Origin: Albula goreensis
Lineage: Eukaryota > Chordata > Actinopteri > Albuliformes > Albulidae
Reading direction: 5' to 3'
NCBI GenBank assembly: GCA_022829145.1
Contig: CM040750.1
Coordinates: 2,530,001 to 2,594,000 of the forward strand
Length of the DNA: 64,000 nucleotides
Shown: positions 23,142 through 33,777 of the stretch, one piece after another
Layout of the letters: each line of letters opens with the position of its first letter
How positions within the stretch are numbered: position 1 is the stretch's first letter
Position numbers and translations under genes: made by a program
The notes under the pieces: model-generated
The model's database searches: none
Told to the model about the DNA's origin: nothing
What the model saw: the letters and a program-made list of their open reading frames with translations, nothing else

Positions 23142-23913
23142 GGAAGACTATAGCCAGTATGTTAAGTCTCCCCCCCCCCACCCCATGTCCCAGGCTAATA
23201 AAAGACAGACCCCAAGCTTTTCATAATTCTTCATATCCTTAATGAAAACACAGCTGTGTGAGGTAACCCACTGCATGGGCACTTCCAGATGTACAGTACA
23301 TATCCGTACTCCCTGCTCTCTTATGGCAGCATGTACAAATAGGCGGGCCACACAGAGGGCTACCATGGGAGCTCACTGTCCACTCATGCTGGAGTTTCAG
23401 GTGTTGTGGGTTGTGCTTCAACAGGCCACCCAGATGATTCTGCTCATAAGAAGGCTGGTGCAATTGGGAGGGAAGACAGAAGCCGCAAAAAACATCCATC
23501 TCCATCCTCAAATGCCTGTTATACCCACCCTAACCAAGCCCTTCTGTCCCAGCTACACTCCCCACCCCCACTTCCCTACCCCCACCCCTCTCTCTAAAAT
23601 TCCCTACCTGACTGTTTCCATCTGGCTGCCTAATCATACCCCAGTGTAAATGGTTTCATGATTCCCTCCCTCTTCTCCCTAAGCTGATGGGTGGTGAGTG
23701 CTCAGGTGAAAAATGGCTGCCGTGCAATCGCAGATGAATTTTACAGGCAGGCAATGCAGGCAACTGCTTGGGGCCCTGAGTGAAAGGATTCAGCAAGGCC
23801 AGTGGAGGAGGGTAACTGGATCGCCTCTGTGCAAATCACCCAGGTGGAGGGTTCAGGTGGTGCCCCTCTTCACTGTAACGAGCTTCTGTTACCAAGATAC
23901 AGTACTATATCCG
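23142..23913. other. Unique noncoding DNA
   Basis: Begins with a C-run at about 23170-23185. A 135-codon plus frame at 23242-23649 becomes P/T/H-rich over C-rich DNA and shows no domain; it is not accepted as a gene. Confidence 0.45.
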
Positions 23914-23980
23914 TCTTCATTATCATCATCATCCTCATAATCATCATCCTCGTCGTCATCATCTTCATCATCTTCATCAC
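23914..23980. repeat. Imperfect (ATC)n microsatellite
   Basis: About 22 trinucleotide units of ATC with CTC, GTC and TTC variants. Confidence 0.93.
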
Positions 23981-25747
23981 GTCCCTTGACCTAAATGGTT
24001 GCATGTTGAAATTTACTTATAAATCAATACATCATTTGCCACCCTCTGCACTTAAGCACTAGTACAGGAGACAATGACTGATTAAAAAATTACCTACTCC
24101 TGTATTTTTTAAGGGAGTGTGTAATTGATGATGATGTTTTGTTTTGTTTTTTTTTGGAGTTGGGCTGGTGAGACCAAGACGACATTCTATGAGCCAGCTG
24201 TGGACTAACTGATATATGGATTACACAACTCTAAATTCTAAGGATGCACAAAACTGAACTGAAATTAAATATTTGTAAAAAGCTCATGAAAAAATAATAA
24301 TCTCTGCCAAGCAAAAGTGAAACAATGGCTGTCTAAAATGTCTGAATATATTTGAATATATTTGTAGACAGAGTTCCATCAGGGTTTATGGGAATACAGA
24401 TCATTATGGCATATGATTTCAGCTATAGCTGTAACAAAAAGAGAATCACTGGATGTTGTAACATTAGTCTGGGAAAACAAGGAAATAAACAGTAATGAAA
24501 AACATAAGCGCAGTAAGGAAATAGATAAAAACAGTCAAAGCAAGCAGACTTGGATGCAGGTAGTCTGGCTTGCTCAACACCTCACAGAGGGAGTTTTTGC
24601 CTCTAACTTTGGTATAATTGAAACGTGGTGTAATAAACGCCAAAGGATCAATTTGTTTTCACAGGGAAACAATCTTGATCTCTCAGTGTGACTGTTTTCA
24701 CATATAGGCCAAAGACACACAGCTGAAGGCCTGTGAAGTGGTCGCTCGGTTAGCAGAACAGGCTTCCCATAGTCTCAGATGCCGCCATACAGGACCAGGG
24801 CCCTGGAGCTCCGTGCTTGCAGGGACCCGCACACGAGATGCACCACTAATAGAGACGTTTACTTCTCGCTAAAAGTTGGCAGGTGTTACCCCGGCGCTGT
24901 AGAGAACAGCCACATGCCGAGAATCATCCGGAATGTTGCCAAGCGTCTTGGCTGACGGCCCTGTTCTGTTGAGCAACGGAAGGGGAGGCCTGCTGCTAGA
25001 GTAACACCTAGCACATGGCCTCCCCCAGAGGAGGGGGGCAGTCTGTCATACCCAACCTTCGTTCTGAGTAAGTGCTCCTCAATCACAGCAGGGATGGAGG
25101 TGGGAAAGAGGGACAGGGCATGGTGTACAGTACTAGGGCAGGGGGAGGGGTGGGGAGGGGTTTGGGGGGTTGATGGTTGGTTGAAACATTCAACATCTGT
25201 TTAATTCTGTAAGCACAGGCAGACTGAAACATCACCCACATTATATTCTGCTAAACACCTCCGATCCACAACTCCTCCATTCGAAGAAGTGAGCCAATTT
25301 TAATCGAGCTTGCATCACAGGTGGACATAATGTGTGGAAAAGATGTGGCAATGCTCCAATGTTTTGGTGTCATTTCCTGAACTTCTACCAGAATGTGTGG
25401 CTTGTGGCGAAGAGAGGACAGAGGATTAAAGGTTATGTTGAAGTGAAGTGGCGTCATCACTACAAAGTAAAGTCCTTACTGTAAAGTAAGCTGTGTGGAG
25501 TGGTGTTTGGTACTGCTTTCCTATGTTTATTGGAGATGGAGAATTCAGTAGGAGAGTTTGTGACTGTTTAAAAAAATAGTGTATCACGTCTTGTATCTAT
25601 TTTAAGTGTCTACAAACCTCTTTGGTTTTAGTTATCCCAGTTCCCTTCTGTGAACACACCTTCTTGTCATGTCGTCATTCTTGAATTCACACCTTACATT
25701 GGGTTACGTCCAATTTATTTTTTCTTTTAAATTACAAACTAAGGGCG
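23981..25747. other. Unique noncoding DNA
   Basis: No gene recognised. A G-rich run (gcagggggaggggtggggag) lies near 25139-25170. At 24340-24365 'gaatatattt' is tandemly duplicated. Confidence 0.45.
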
Positions 25748-25826
25748 GAATTCAGACATTGCTTAAGTGTATTTTCCACAAACGTGTCTCATTCTTGCAA
25801 TGCACATAAAGCACATGTCTGAATTC
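25748..25826. repeat. Imperfect 79 bp palindrome
   Basis: GAATTCAGACAT at 25748-25759 and its exact reverse complement at 25815-25826 form the outer 12 bp. Similarity continues inward for about 15 more bases with gaps (tgcttaagtg versus tgctttatgtg). The flanks show no clear target duplication. It may be a tiny MITE or a hairpin. Confidence 0.75.
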
Positions 25827-26199
25827 AGGGAGGTGAAATGTAGATTGTGCTCATCCACACCTTTGCTTATAATGGATATTACAACTGCCTTTTTCACACT
25901 GGCATTGTTAAAGTGATGTAGAACAGGAATCACATTCACTTACATGTTGAGAGTTACAGAGGGAGCTGTGGATGGCACTGGGACGCAGAGTGCTGCTGGT
26001 AAATTGAGCACAACGGAAACCACATTAATAATAATAATAGGAATGCTAACTCCAGCATGGGATGCATTCATTTAGTTGGGCAATCAGTAATCTGTCTACA
26101 AACACGTTAATATTGAAGAGATGCTGATGGCACAAAAAATGTGTGTATGCATTCATAATGAGGAACAGGGCATAACAAACGTCTCTTTTATGTAGAGTA
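25827..26199. other. Unique noncoding DNA
   Basis: Includes a short (TAA)4-like run near 26026. Nothing else is recognised. Confidence 0.5.
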
Positions 26200-26620
26200 A
26201 TATTATTTATTAAAATTATGTCTTAAATATTTATTGCCTGTTGAACGGCCTCCTCTGTTTCTGAATTTCCACCCGGTGGAATCATGAGTGGGCTGGAATG
26301 CATAAACTTTGTGCAAATTCTCCTCTTCCCTCTGAGGAAGAGGATACAAAGATACCTCCATTGTCTGATGAATTATGTAGACGGTGACAAGGAAATTAAA
26401 TTAAAAGGGGATGGTTTAAATTTTAATATTGGTGGTTAGGTAAAAGGAACAGCAAGCTGAAGCACTGTTCTTTAATAATATATAACACCACAAGAGATTT
26501 AGATAGGTAGCGTGAGGACAGGTGAGTGAAAGCAGCAGAGAGTGCCCGCTCCGGCTGTGTACAGACCTCCTGCAGTATCCTCATGTCGACTTCTGATCAA
26601 ATCCAATTATCAGTTTCTGA
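26200..26620. promoter_or_regulatory. Candidate conserved noncoding element
   Basis: Repeat-free sequence with 'tgatgaattatg', 'gaaattaaattaaaag' and an 'acccggtggaatcatgagtg' block. It resembles enhancer-type conserved sequence in texture only. Confidence 0.22.
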
Positions 26621-27677
26621 AAAAATTAATGCCAGAAAAATGTAAATCGCATTTTGAACCGCAGTGTTGATGCCATACTGGAATTAAAGTAAATTATGTT
26701 GCTATATTAACATAAATCTGTGTTTTAAATTATTCCATTCTGTTAATGCTTGCTCTGAATTCTCACTCTGCTGTGAGGGTTGAAGTGTGATGTGTCTGCT
26801 GCTCTGTAAATGTAATGAAAAAGCATCACAATGTAAATGTAGAATATCTGCTCTGAAAGCCTTTTATTACATTATTAGTCTTGAAAGCCATGTGTGCACA
26901 AAGGTAAACTGCTTTGGGATGCTAGCCAAAAATCTAAATGACAGTCATAATAGCCTCCTTACGTAGCATACCTGAGCCGTCCAGAGTGTTATGAGATGGG
27001 GGCTTTTTAGAATTTGGAGAGAAAGGCTTTAATGGTATAGGTCCTCATTGTTTTCACAATTTTGTATTTCACTGTGTGTAAATTTCAAGGGAATAAAACT
27101 CTCATATTTTCTGGCTGAGAAAATATGTTATCAGTTACAGGATGGTTAATAGTAATCTAAGAAGAATATGAAGATTTCAAAAACAAACATGCATGTCTTA
27201 ATTTATATTTCATTCATTGCTCTCCTAGCAATATAGTTTGTCATGTGTGGCCAGTATCAGACACAAAGGGCAAACTAATTCACACTGTGTGGATGCTGCC
27301 TAGATCTTAGTCTGGGAATTATGTGTGTTTCGCAGTGCCAATCCCCACAGTGGTTAGGATAACTGTGACAGAATAAATGCATTACAGAACACAGAGCTCA
27401 GAAGTGTCTGGCTGCAGGATCCATGCACTGTTTAGCATTGCTCCAGCAGTGCAGGTTTCACCCATCATCACTCAACGCAAGGTTCCTGTGATCTGCCTGC
27501 ACAGGCCTCTGACACTGTGAAAAAGAATCACCTGGCTAACTCTCCATGTTTCAGCAGATATGCCTGCAAGTGATCACTGCCCTCCTGAACTGACGGAGCA
27601 AATGACAAAAATGGGACTTGCCCTTGGTTGCCAAATGTTGGGCGGAAGATAGGGGAGGTAATATTGTCACACAACAC
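26621..27677. other. Unique noncoding DNA
   Basis: AT-rich; no gene or repeat recognised up to the start of repeat copy B. Confidence 0.5.
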
Positions 27678-28375
27678 TTTACTCCAATACCCATATATCT
27701 CAAACTGGGTTTATACAGGTATATAAATGCCACACACCTCGATTCCCATCTTGCTCTCTGTTTCCGGGTTCCCTCCTCCTCCCCATCTCCACCTCTATTC
27801 TCCACCTTTCACCCTCTCCTTTCCTCCTCAGATCATTCTAACCCAATTCCTTCTCCCAACTTCCTTTTTTCTGCGACTCGCCAGGGGGTCCTCGTACCAC
27901 AGTGATGGTCAGGCATGGCTCTGCCCCTTAGGACTCCAGCCCAAAGATCAAACACAGAAACTCGTAGGATAAATTGCTGCCTGCGGGTCCTGAGGTCGAG
28001 GGTTCGATTCCCGGCCTCGCCATTCCCGACCATGGCCAGAGGCTCCATTGGCGAGGCAATAATTGGCAAGCCTCGCCGGGGGTTCAATACGGGGTAGGCC
28101 GGGCTTAAATCTCCGGTTGGTCCATTGCAATGGTTGGTCTCGGGGCTGCTTGGGCACCTGCAGCGGTATGAACTGATTGTACGCTGACTATGTCTTCCTC
28201 CGACGTCATGGGCAGTGTGCGACTGATGGTGCGGCCGCAATGTGAAAAAGAAGCGAGATTGTCGACTATAATTCAAATTGTAAAAAAACACAGAAATTCA
28301 AATACCAATGTCTCTATTACCCAGGATTTAGCAATAATAAACCCCCACTAAATGAATACATGTTGCCTGAATATG
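27678..28375 (+). repeat. Unclassified interspersed repeat, copy B, interrupted by a SINE
   Basis: It matches the reverse complement of 7945-8270 on both sides of an inserted SINE (27964-28285). The left part carries 'gtttatacaggtatataaat' and the pyrimidine-rich stretch. The right part carries 'ttcaaataccaatgtctcta' and 'agcaataataaac'. Homology between A and B fades just after 'catgttgcctgaa'. The TATA-like and AATAAA-like words allow an old LTR, but the family is not recognised. Confidence 0.85.
27964..28285 (+). mobile_element. tRNA-derived SINE, 5'-truncated in the tRNA head
   Basis: A Pol III B-box GGTTCGATTCC lies at 28001-28011 and is followed by CCGGCCTCGCC, which looks like the 3' half of a tRNA acceptor stem. 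The matching 5' half (GGCGAGG-like) and the A-box are missing, so the head is truncated. The element ends in an A-run. It is flanked by the 14 bp direct repeat AAACACAGAAACTC / AAACACAGAAATTC (27950-27963 and 28286-28299, 13 of 14 identical), as expected for L1-type target-primed insertion. Copy A of the host repeat lacks it. The 152-codon minus frame across it gives the GNRTLDLR-type peptide often seen in spurious fish SINE annotations. Confidence 0.85.
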
Positions 28376-29479
28376 TGTGTCTCGCTAGTCAGCAGCCTGA
28401 GCAGCCTCACGCCCTTCATCTCCAAAGATATTTATACCATGTACCTGCTGTTTTGTTTTCTAAACCGAGTTGATCTTTACCACTACAGAACTGAAAATCC
28501 ATTAATCAGTACATCTATACAATTATACTCCTGTCTTCTGAAAATTCCCTTACCCATCTAACAAATATGGAAATGAAGTTAGCTTATCAACAATAGCCAC
28601 ATGCTAGACAATGGTATCTTAGTATGGTACAAGGGAATGTCACCCACAGAAATACAGTATAAACAAAATTATCTAGTTCGGAATAGTAAAGATTCAAGAG
28701 CAGCATTAAAAAATTTGTACATTTGCACCTCCTCATTTGACAGTGTATCAAGAACGATTGAGTTTCATTAACCCTTTCAATGCCATACAGAAGGCACTCT
28801 CATTTGAGATCATATTCTTAAATGTTAACTCCAGGCCCCTTTTCCTGGCTTTACTCACAGAAGTACTCAATGGAGAAAGAGAGTAATGAGTGTTATTGCA
28901 GAATTCATTTAAAATGCGATGGTCCCTCATTTTGCAGCAACTTCACCAACAGGATAGTTATATGTTGCATCTGTAATACATGCGTGTCACAGTAAATGTG
29001 AAATAGTTTCAGGAGAAAGTCAGAAAATTGACTTTCATAGGCAAAACAGTTGCTGTTCAACGACATGTCAGTTTTTGTATTTAGGTCATTGTGCAAAGCC
29101 CTCCATCTATAGGATGTGGTGTAGCCTACAGCTGAAAAACAGGATGAGCCCAGCTGGCCTACAGTATTTGATAGCCCTATTATCATTAATCCCAATCTAA
29201 TGAAAGGCAAAAGGGTGCCTATAGCAACATTTGCATTTTCTATACCCAGACCCTCTGTACTGAATATGGTCTACTGACTGCAGATTTTAATGCCAGGATA
29301 AATTATACTTTTTTCCTTGCGCAGAGATATAATAAATACCAGGTCTCTGAACTATTCCTTACATCTACTAGACCACAGATTCTGATAGTCAAGAAACACA
29401 TAGGTGTGTCTTTTTTAGTTAATGGATAAATGGAAATGGGAGAGGTGACTTTCCAAGGGATAATGAACACCTGCTTTTA
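28376..29479. other. Unique noncoding DNA
   Basis: No gene or repeat recognised. Confidence 0.5.
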
Positions 29480-30430
29480 GTTACATTTCATTTGATTTCG
29501 CTTTGTTACCTGGTACATGCTTGTTTCCAGGAAAACACAAATCGTGGGTCTTATTCTTACACAAATGTGTAATTATTTAAGATCCTCCGTTATAGACAAC
29601 CCTCTGAAATTATGTATGCAATTCAGAGGAAAGGGACGGAATAGCCGAAATTGTTATTGGCAATTAGATTTGAATAGCCACGTAGATTTAATAAAGAATG
29701 TTTAAATACACATAGCTTTCTAAAGCAAGTGCTTTAAAAGGGGTGCCGGAATAGTGGGGGGGAGGGGGGTATTAAAAGGCTTTGATGGGAAATTAATTTA
29801 GAGAGTTTAAAATTTGTTCATTATTCGTTTTCAAAAATCAAGTCAGTGTATGCTTTCTCTGCCTACTTTGATCTTCATAATCACATTAAATCAGACGGAT
29901 GACTTATTCTTCTCCGATTCGAGCCAAATAATAAGACTGAGAAATGGTTTAATGAGATCAACACTATGCAGTGGTAACATTGATAAGTAAATACTACGGC
30001 ACTAAACGCCTCACTCAGTCAATTGCCTCCCTCCATTGTTGCTAAGCTCACGCCCCAGTGCACACTAAATTTTCCCTGTCACACTTCAATAAACCTAATT
30101 GTGCAAAATAAATGAGCTAATTTCTGAAGTTCCAGTTTCTGTGCAGAAGATAAGGCAGACTGGCTGATTGATTGGCTTTTTTAATTTATAAAGAGTGTCG
30201 GTTCTGCTTTGAGTAAGAACGCTTCTGTTTATGTATGTGTTATTTACTACACGCAATGGCTTCGATCCTTGCTAATATTACTCCAGCATTCTCCTCGCAG
30301 CAAGTGAGTATGTCCCTGTGGACCGAGCGCAAGATTTGCATTTTCTTTTTCATTCGAGCTGTTATTTTGCAGCGCTGAATGTAGCAGCACTGTAACCCCT
30401 AAGGACTGTGGAAGACAATCGGTAAAAGGC
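29480..30430. promoter_or_regulatory. Candidate conserved noncoding element cluster
   Basis: About 0.95 kb of repeat-free sequence, apart from a G-run at 29755-29769. It is rich in homeodomain-type words (gtgtaattatttaag, aaattaatttagag, ggcaattag) and CCAAT/ATTGG words. The segment 30170-30360 includes 'gattgattggc' and 'cctcgcagcaagtgagtatg'. The latter looks like an acceptor and donor around a 3 nt exon and is treated as coincidence. Evidence is motif texture only. Confidence 0.32.
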
Positions 30431-30918
30431 AGGTAAGATATAAATTAATCTAAGACTTCTAAGAATTACACCCAAACACAACCACACCTTTGCCAGTGCT
30501 GAAAAATACGACAAAAAATTGTCGCAGAGAAATATTACAGCACTGGAAGGGGAAACGGATACATACGTTAATGCTGATTGTAGTGGAAATAAAAATGCAC
30601 AAAGGCTGAATTTTAATTATTTGTGTAATCATCCAATTGTGAAAACAAAACGCACTATGACACTATGTGCACAAACCAGAGTTTTAATGAAATATATCCA
30701 AATGCACATGATGTGAACGTTCATGTTTTTCAGAAGTTTGTCGCACTGAACATTGGAAAATTGATTGATCATCCCTCTGATTTGGTGCCAATATGTATTT
30801 GCCATATTGGAGAGGTGGCTTTGACAGCCCGTGCTGGCGGTGTCACATTATCAGAGACAGCCTGAACTGAATTAATGTTAAACTACACTGTGGTGCAGGT
30901 TGCATTAAATACCACAGC
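30431..30918. other. Unique noncoding DNA
   Basis: AT-rich. Two frames of about 65 codons have no recognisable domain. Confidence 0.5.
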
Positions 30919-30970
30919 AGGGTGGGGCGGGGGGCGGGGGCGGGGGCGGGGGCGGGGGCGGGGGCGGGGC
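30919..30970 (+). repeat. (GGGGGC)n microsatellite, G-quadruplex-prone
   Basis: About seven units of GGGGGC with small irregularities on the plus strand. Runs of four to six G separated by single C satisfy the usual G-quadruplex rule several times over. It is also the densest C-G stack locally. No adjacent transcript is recognised. Confidence 0.93.
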
Positions 30971-32469
30971 AGTGTAAGAGCATGCAGTGGAAACTGGCTG
31001 TAGAGGTCATTTTTAGGAAGAATCCTGGACATAAGTCCAGATGTTGCAAATGGTTAGTGATTGGATTAATTTTTTTTTGCTGAGTCATGATGGCTTCCCA
31101 TCTGTACAGTATAAAGCGCCTAGCATGATGAACAGTACGATGTGGGGACAGCGACAGACTTGGGTAAGTTATGTCAGCATAGATTCAGCATAAAGAAAAT
31201 GATGGACTGAGAGAGGAACTCTGGTTTATCTCATTTGCTGACCACAGACAGCCTTTGCTCTGTGGAACACTGAAGGTACACTCACTCATTACTGCTCACC
31301 TGTACGTTTCCATTCACCAAACTGTTCAGTATCCTCCTAAGGTTGGGAAGCAAGATTCCACAAAAATCAGTCCAGCAGCAAATGACAGAAGGGGAAAAGT
31401 AAACCAACTAAGGAGGAATGATCTCCCTCCCGGCCTTTACCTGCTGCAGTATTCATGTACTGACAGATCGTCTCCTTTCACTGTAATTTCCACATTTTCC
31501 TTTCATACGGGTGAATATTTACTGAAGTAACTCCACTAAGCAAGTATCTCACACCACCACTCCATTAGGCCATTTTCCATCTGTTAAATGAAGGTCAGAT
31601 GCAACTGAAATGCTTACATGGTAACATGAATTGGAACAACTATCAAACTAAATCAGATTTCACGATGTAACAAAGAAGGTGTTTGTTTTTTTGGAGCCAA
31701 GTACAACTTTTACTTCTACCTTGGTGGTGACGAAGGACAAAATTGCTTTGTACTCAGTTGCCACATTGACTTTTTTTAAACAGCCTGCTTCTCCCAATTT
31801 ATTTTCTTACTTTGTTATGCTCAATCATAACCATAATTCTCATATCATTGCAACATCTTCCAGTTACCTCTGTGTCAGCACACACTACTATGTCTGTCTA
31901 CTGGATCCAGTGCTGCCTGCAGCCACATGCCAGTGTCAATTGTGTGTACCACTAGGGCTTCAACTTTTTTGTTTACATATGAAACCAAGTTGCATTTTAC
32001 AATTTCTAACAAAATCTAGTCAAAAAATGGCAGGCAGCTGATGATCATTAGAAGCGGGTTTGCATTCAGACAACTGGTTGGTTTGAACTCCATTCAAGCA
32101 TTAGTGTACGGGAAAACTAATTTTAACACAGCTTTAGCAAAGTGTAACACTACCATCTTTGACTTTAGTATACAACTGCATTTGCATTATTATGATGTTG
32201 TTCATACCATAACACTAAAATGTTATTGAAGTGTTATTGAATGAGAAATTGGGGAGAATTCTGCTGACTGTAACCCTCCTTCCTTATGCAAGGCTAGGGC
32301 CAATTATGCCATTTTACAGTAAAAAATTTGCCAAAATGTGCCCATGATAAAGACAGTTATCAACTCAGGACCAAGCCATCGTCCAACCCTTATCTGCATA
32401 TTGTAAAGGATTAATAAGTGAGGCAAACGTATGGCCCTATTATAATGAAAATATGTGCACATTTCTCTG
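30971..32469. other. Unique noncoding DNA
   Basis: A 120-codon frame at 31679-32041 lacks a domain and its composition follows the background. No repeat is recognised. Confidence 0.45.
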
Positions 32470-32880
32470 AATTCATGAGGTAAAGTGACCGCATGTTTGC
32501 CATCCTGTCTTGTTTGCAGTCATTTAATGGTGTAGCTGTCAACAGTGCTGTTTCACTAAGCAGCTGACAACTCCCCTGATTAGCGCAGCTGCTAACGACA
32601 CGAGTGGCCGTTTGCGGGAGGGGCGAAAGGGCATTTCCTTTCCTTGGCCCGGACAGGTCGTGAGTGGGTGGATGGGTAGGAGGGAGTCAGGCTGAGCCCG
32701 CGTCCTTTGTTTCCTCAGCGGTCGATTGGGGCGCCCTGCCTGGGTGGGCGGGGGAAGTGAGGGGGTATGAGGGGGTGCTGACCCACAGATGACTCGGGTT
32801 CTTCTGAGGTTTATCACCGGCCCCTGTCAGTCAAGCTCACACAGAGAGAGCAGGGCCCAGCCATCTGCTCCAAAGTTAAT
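32470..32880. promoter_or_regulatory. Candidate conserved noncoding element
   Basis: A compact block with 'gtagctgtcaacagtg' and 'aagcagctgacaac' contains two TGACA/TGTCA (MEIS/TGIF-type) words and CAGCTG E-boxes. CpG-bearing GC-rich sequence follows (cgacacgagtggccg). Motif evidence only. Confidence 0.28.
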
Positions 32881-33176
32881 GAGAAGGAGAAAGTGTTAGG
32901 AGGTGAGTGGTGTCACACACAGGGCTGAGGGGAAGGTTAGGGGAAACTGTTTTCAGGGCTGGGGGTGGGGGGGCGTGGGCTCTCTTGTCCATGCACACTG
33001 AAAACATATGCACTGCTGTATCACTCCTGTGTCCCTTCCACCCCGTGCATATGCCAAATGACTGAGGGGACAAGACACCAGTGATTCCCACTCATTTAAA
33101 TGCAGACATGTAAATTCATCTCATTATTGTTCATATTTTAATATTCTGACACAATCATCAGAAACTCAGCTGAACA
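32881..33176. other. Unique noncoding DNA
   Basis: Contains a G-rich run near 32958-32975 (gggctgggggtgggggggcg). Nothing else is seen. Confidence 0.5.
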
Positions 33177-33199
33177 GATAGATAGATAGATAGATAGAT
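33177..33199. repeat. (GATA)n microsatellite
   Basis: About six perfect GATA units. Confidence 0.95.
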
Positions 33200-33751
33200 T
33201 CTATATACAAAGGAAACACAGGAACATTAAAATTGAAATGTTTCATGTGTTTAGAGTGCCAGCTCCAGGTCACTCTCCTTCACACGAACGCAGTACAGTA
33301 TTTGGTCAGCTTTTCTAAAATGAGGAAGATATTTGTCCACCATCAGCACTGAAGTAAAAGGGACAAAGTCCACAAACGTCAGCAGAATCTGCCTCTGTGC
33401 CGTATAGAGTGGAAGCGATAAAAAACAGAAAAGTCTTCTTTTCCTTGAGTTGACAAATAATTATTCCCTCTTTGGGTTACTTTGAATGTTTGTGGTCATT
33501 AATTTCCTTGTGGCAGAAGAAAGCTGAATTCCCAAATTGCCATTTACTTACCAATCTTACAGAGACCTTTAGATGTTCAAGGAAAGACCTACCCAAGGTG
33601 ACTGACCTTCATCAATGTGACAGTTCAATTACATCGTATTCAAATGCAGAGCAGCTTGCAACAAAGACCCCCATTTTCAGCAAGAAAGGAGTAAAATTAT
33701 TTAAAGTAATGCATTTCAAAGACATCCAAGTATTGTGCTAGCAAGCACGCG
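33200..33751. other. Unique noncoding DNA
   Basis: An 89-codon frame at 33472-33741 has no recognisable domain. No repeat is seen. Confidence 0.5.
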
Positions 33752-33777
33752 CACACACACACACACACACACACACA
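33752..33777. repeat. (CA)13 microsatellite
   Basis: A perfect run preceded by 'cacgcg' and followed by 'gacgcacatg'. Confidence 0.95.

Noticed and set aside
23242-23649. 135-codon plus-strand frame
   Set aside because: It runs into C-rich low-complexity DNA (P/T/H-rich tail), has no domain and overlaps another frame.
27994-28020. tRNA gene suggested by a perfect B-box
   Set aside because: The 5' half and A-box are missing, the sequence continues into a SINE body, and it is flanked by a target duplication.
30286-30312. Acceptor-like CCTCGCAG followed at once by GTGAGT as a micro-exon
   Set aside because: A 3 nt exon with no neighbouring exons cannot be supported.
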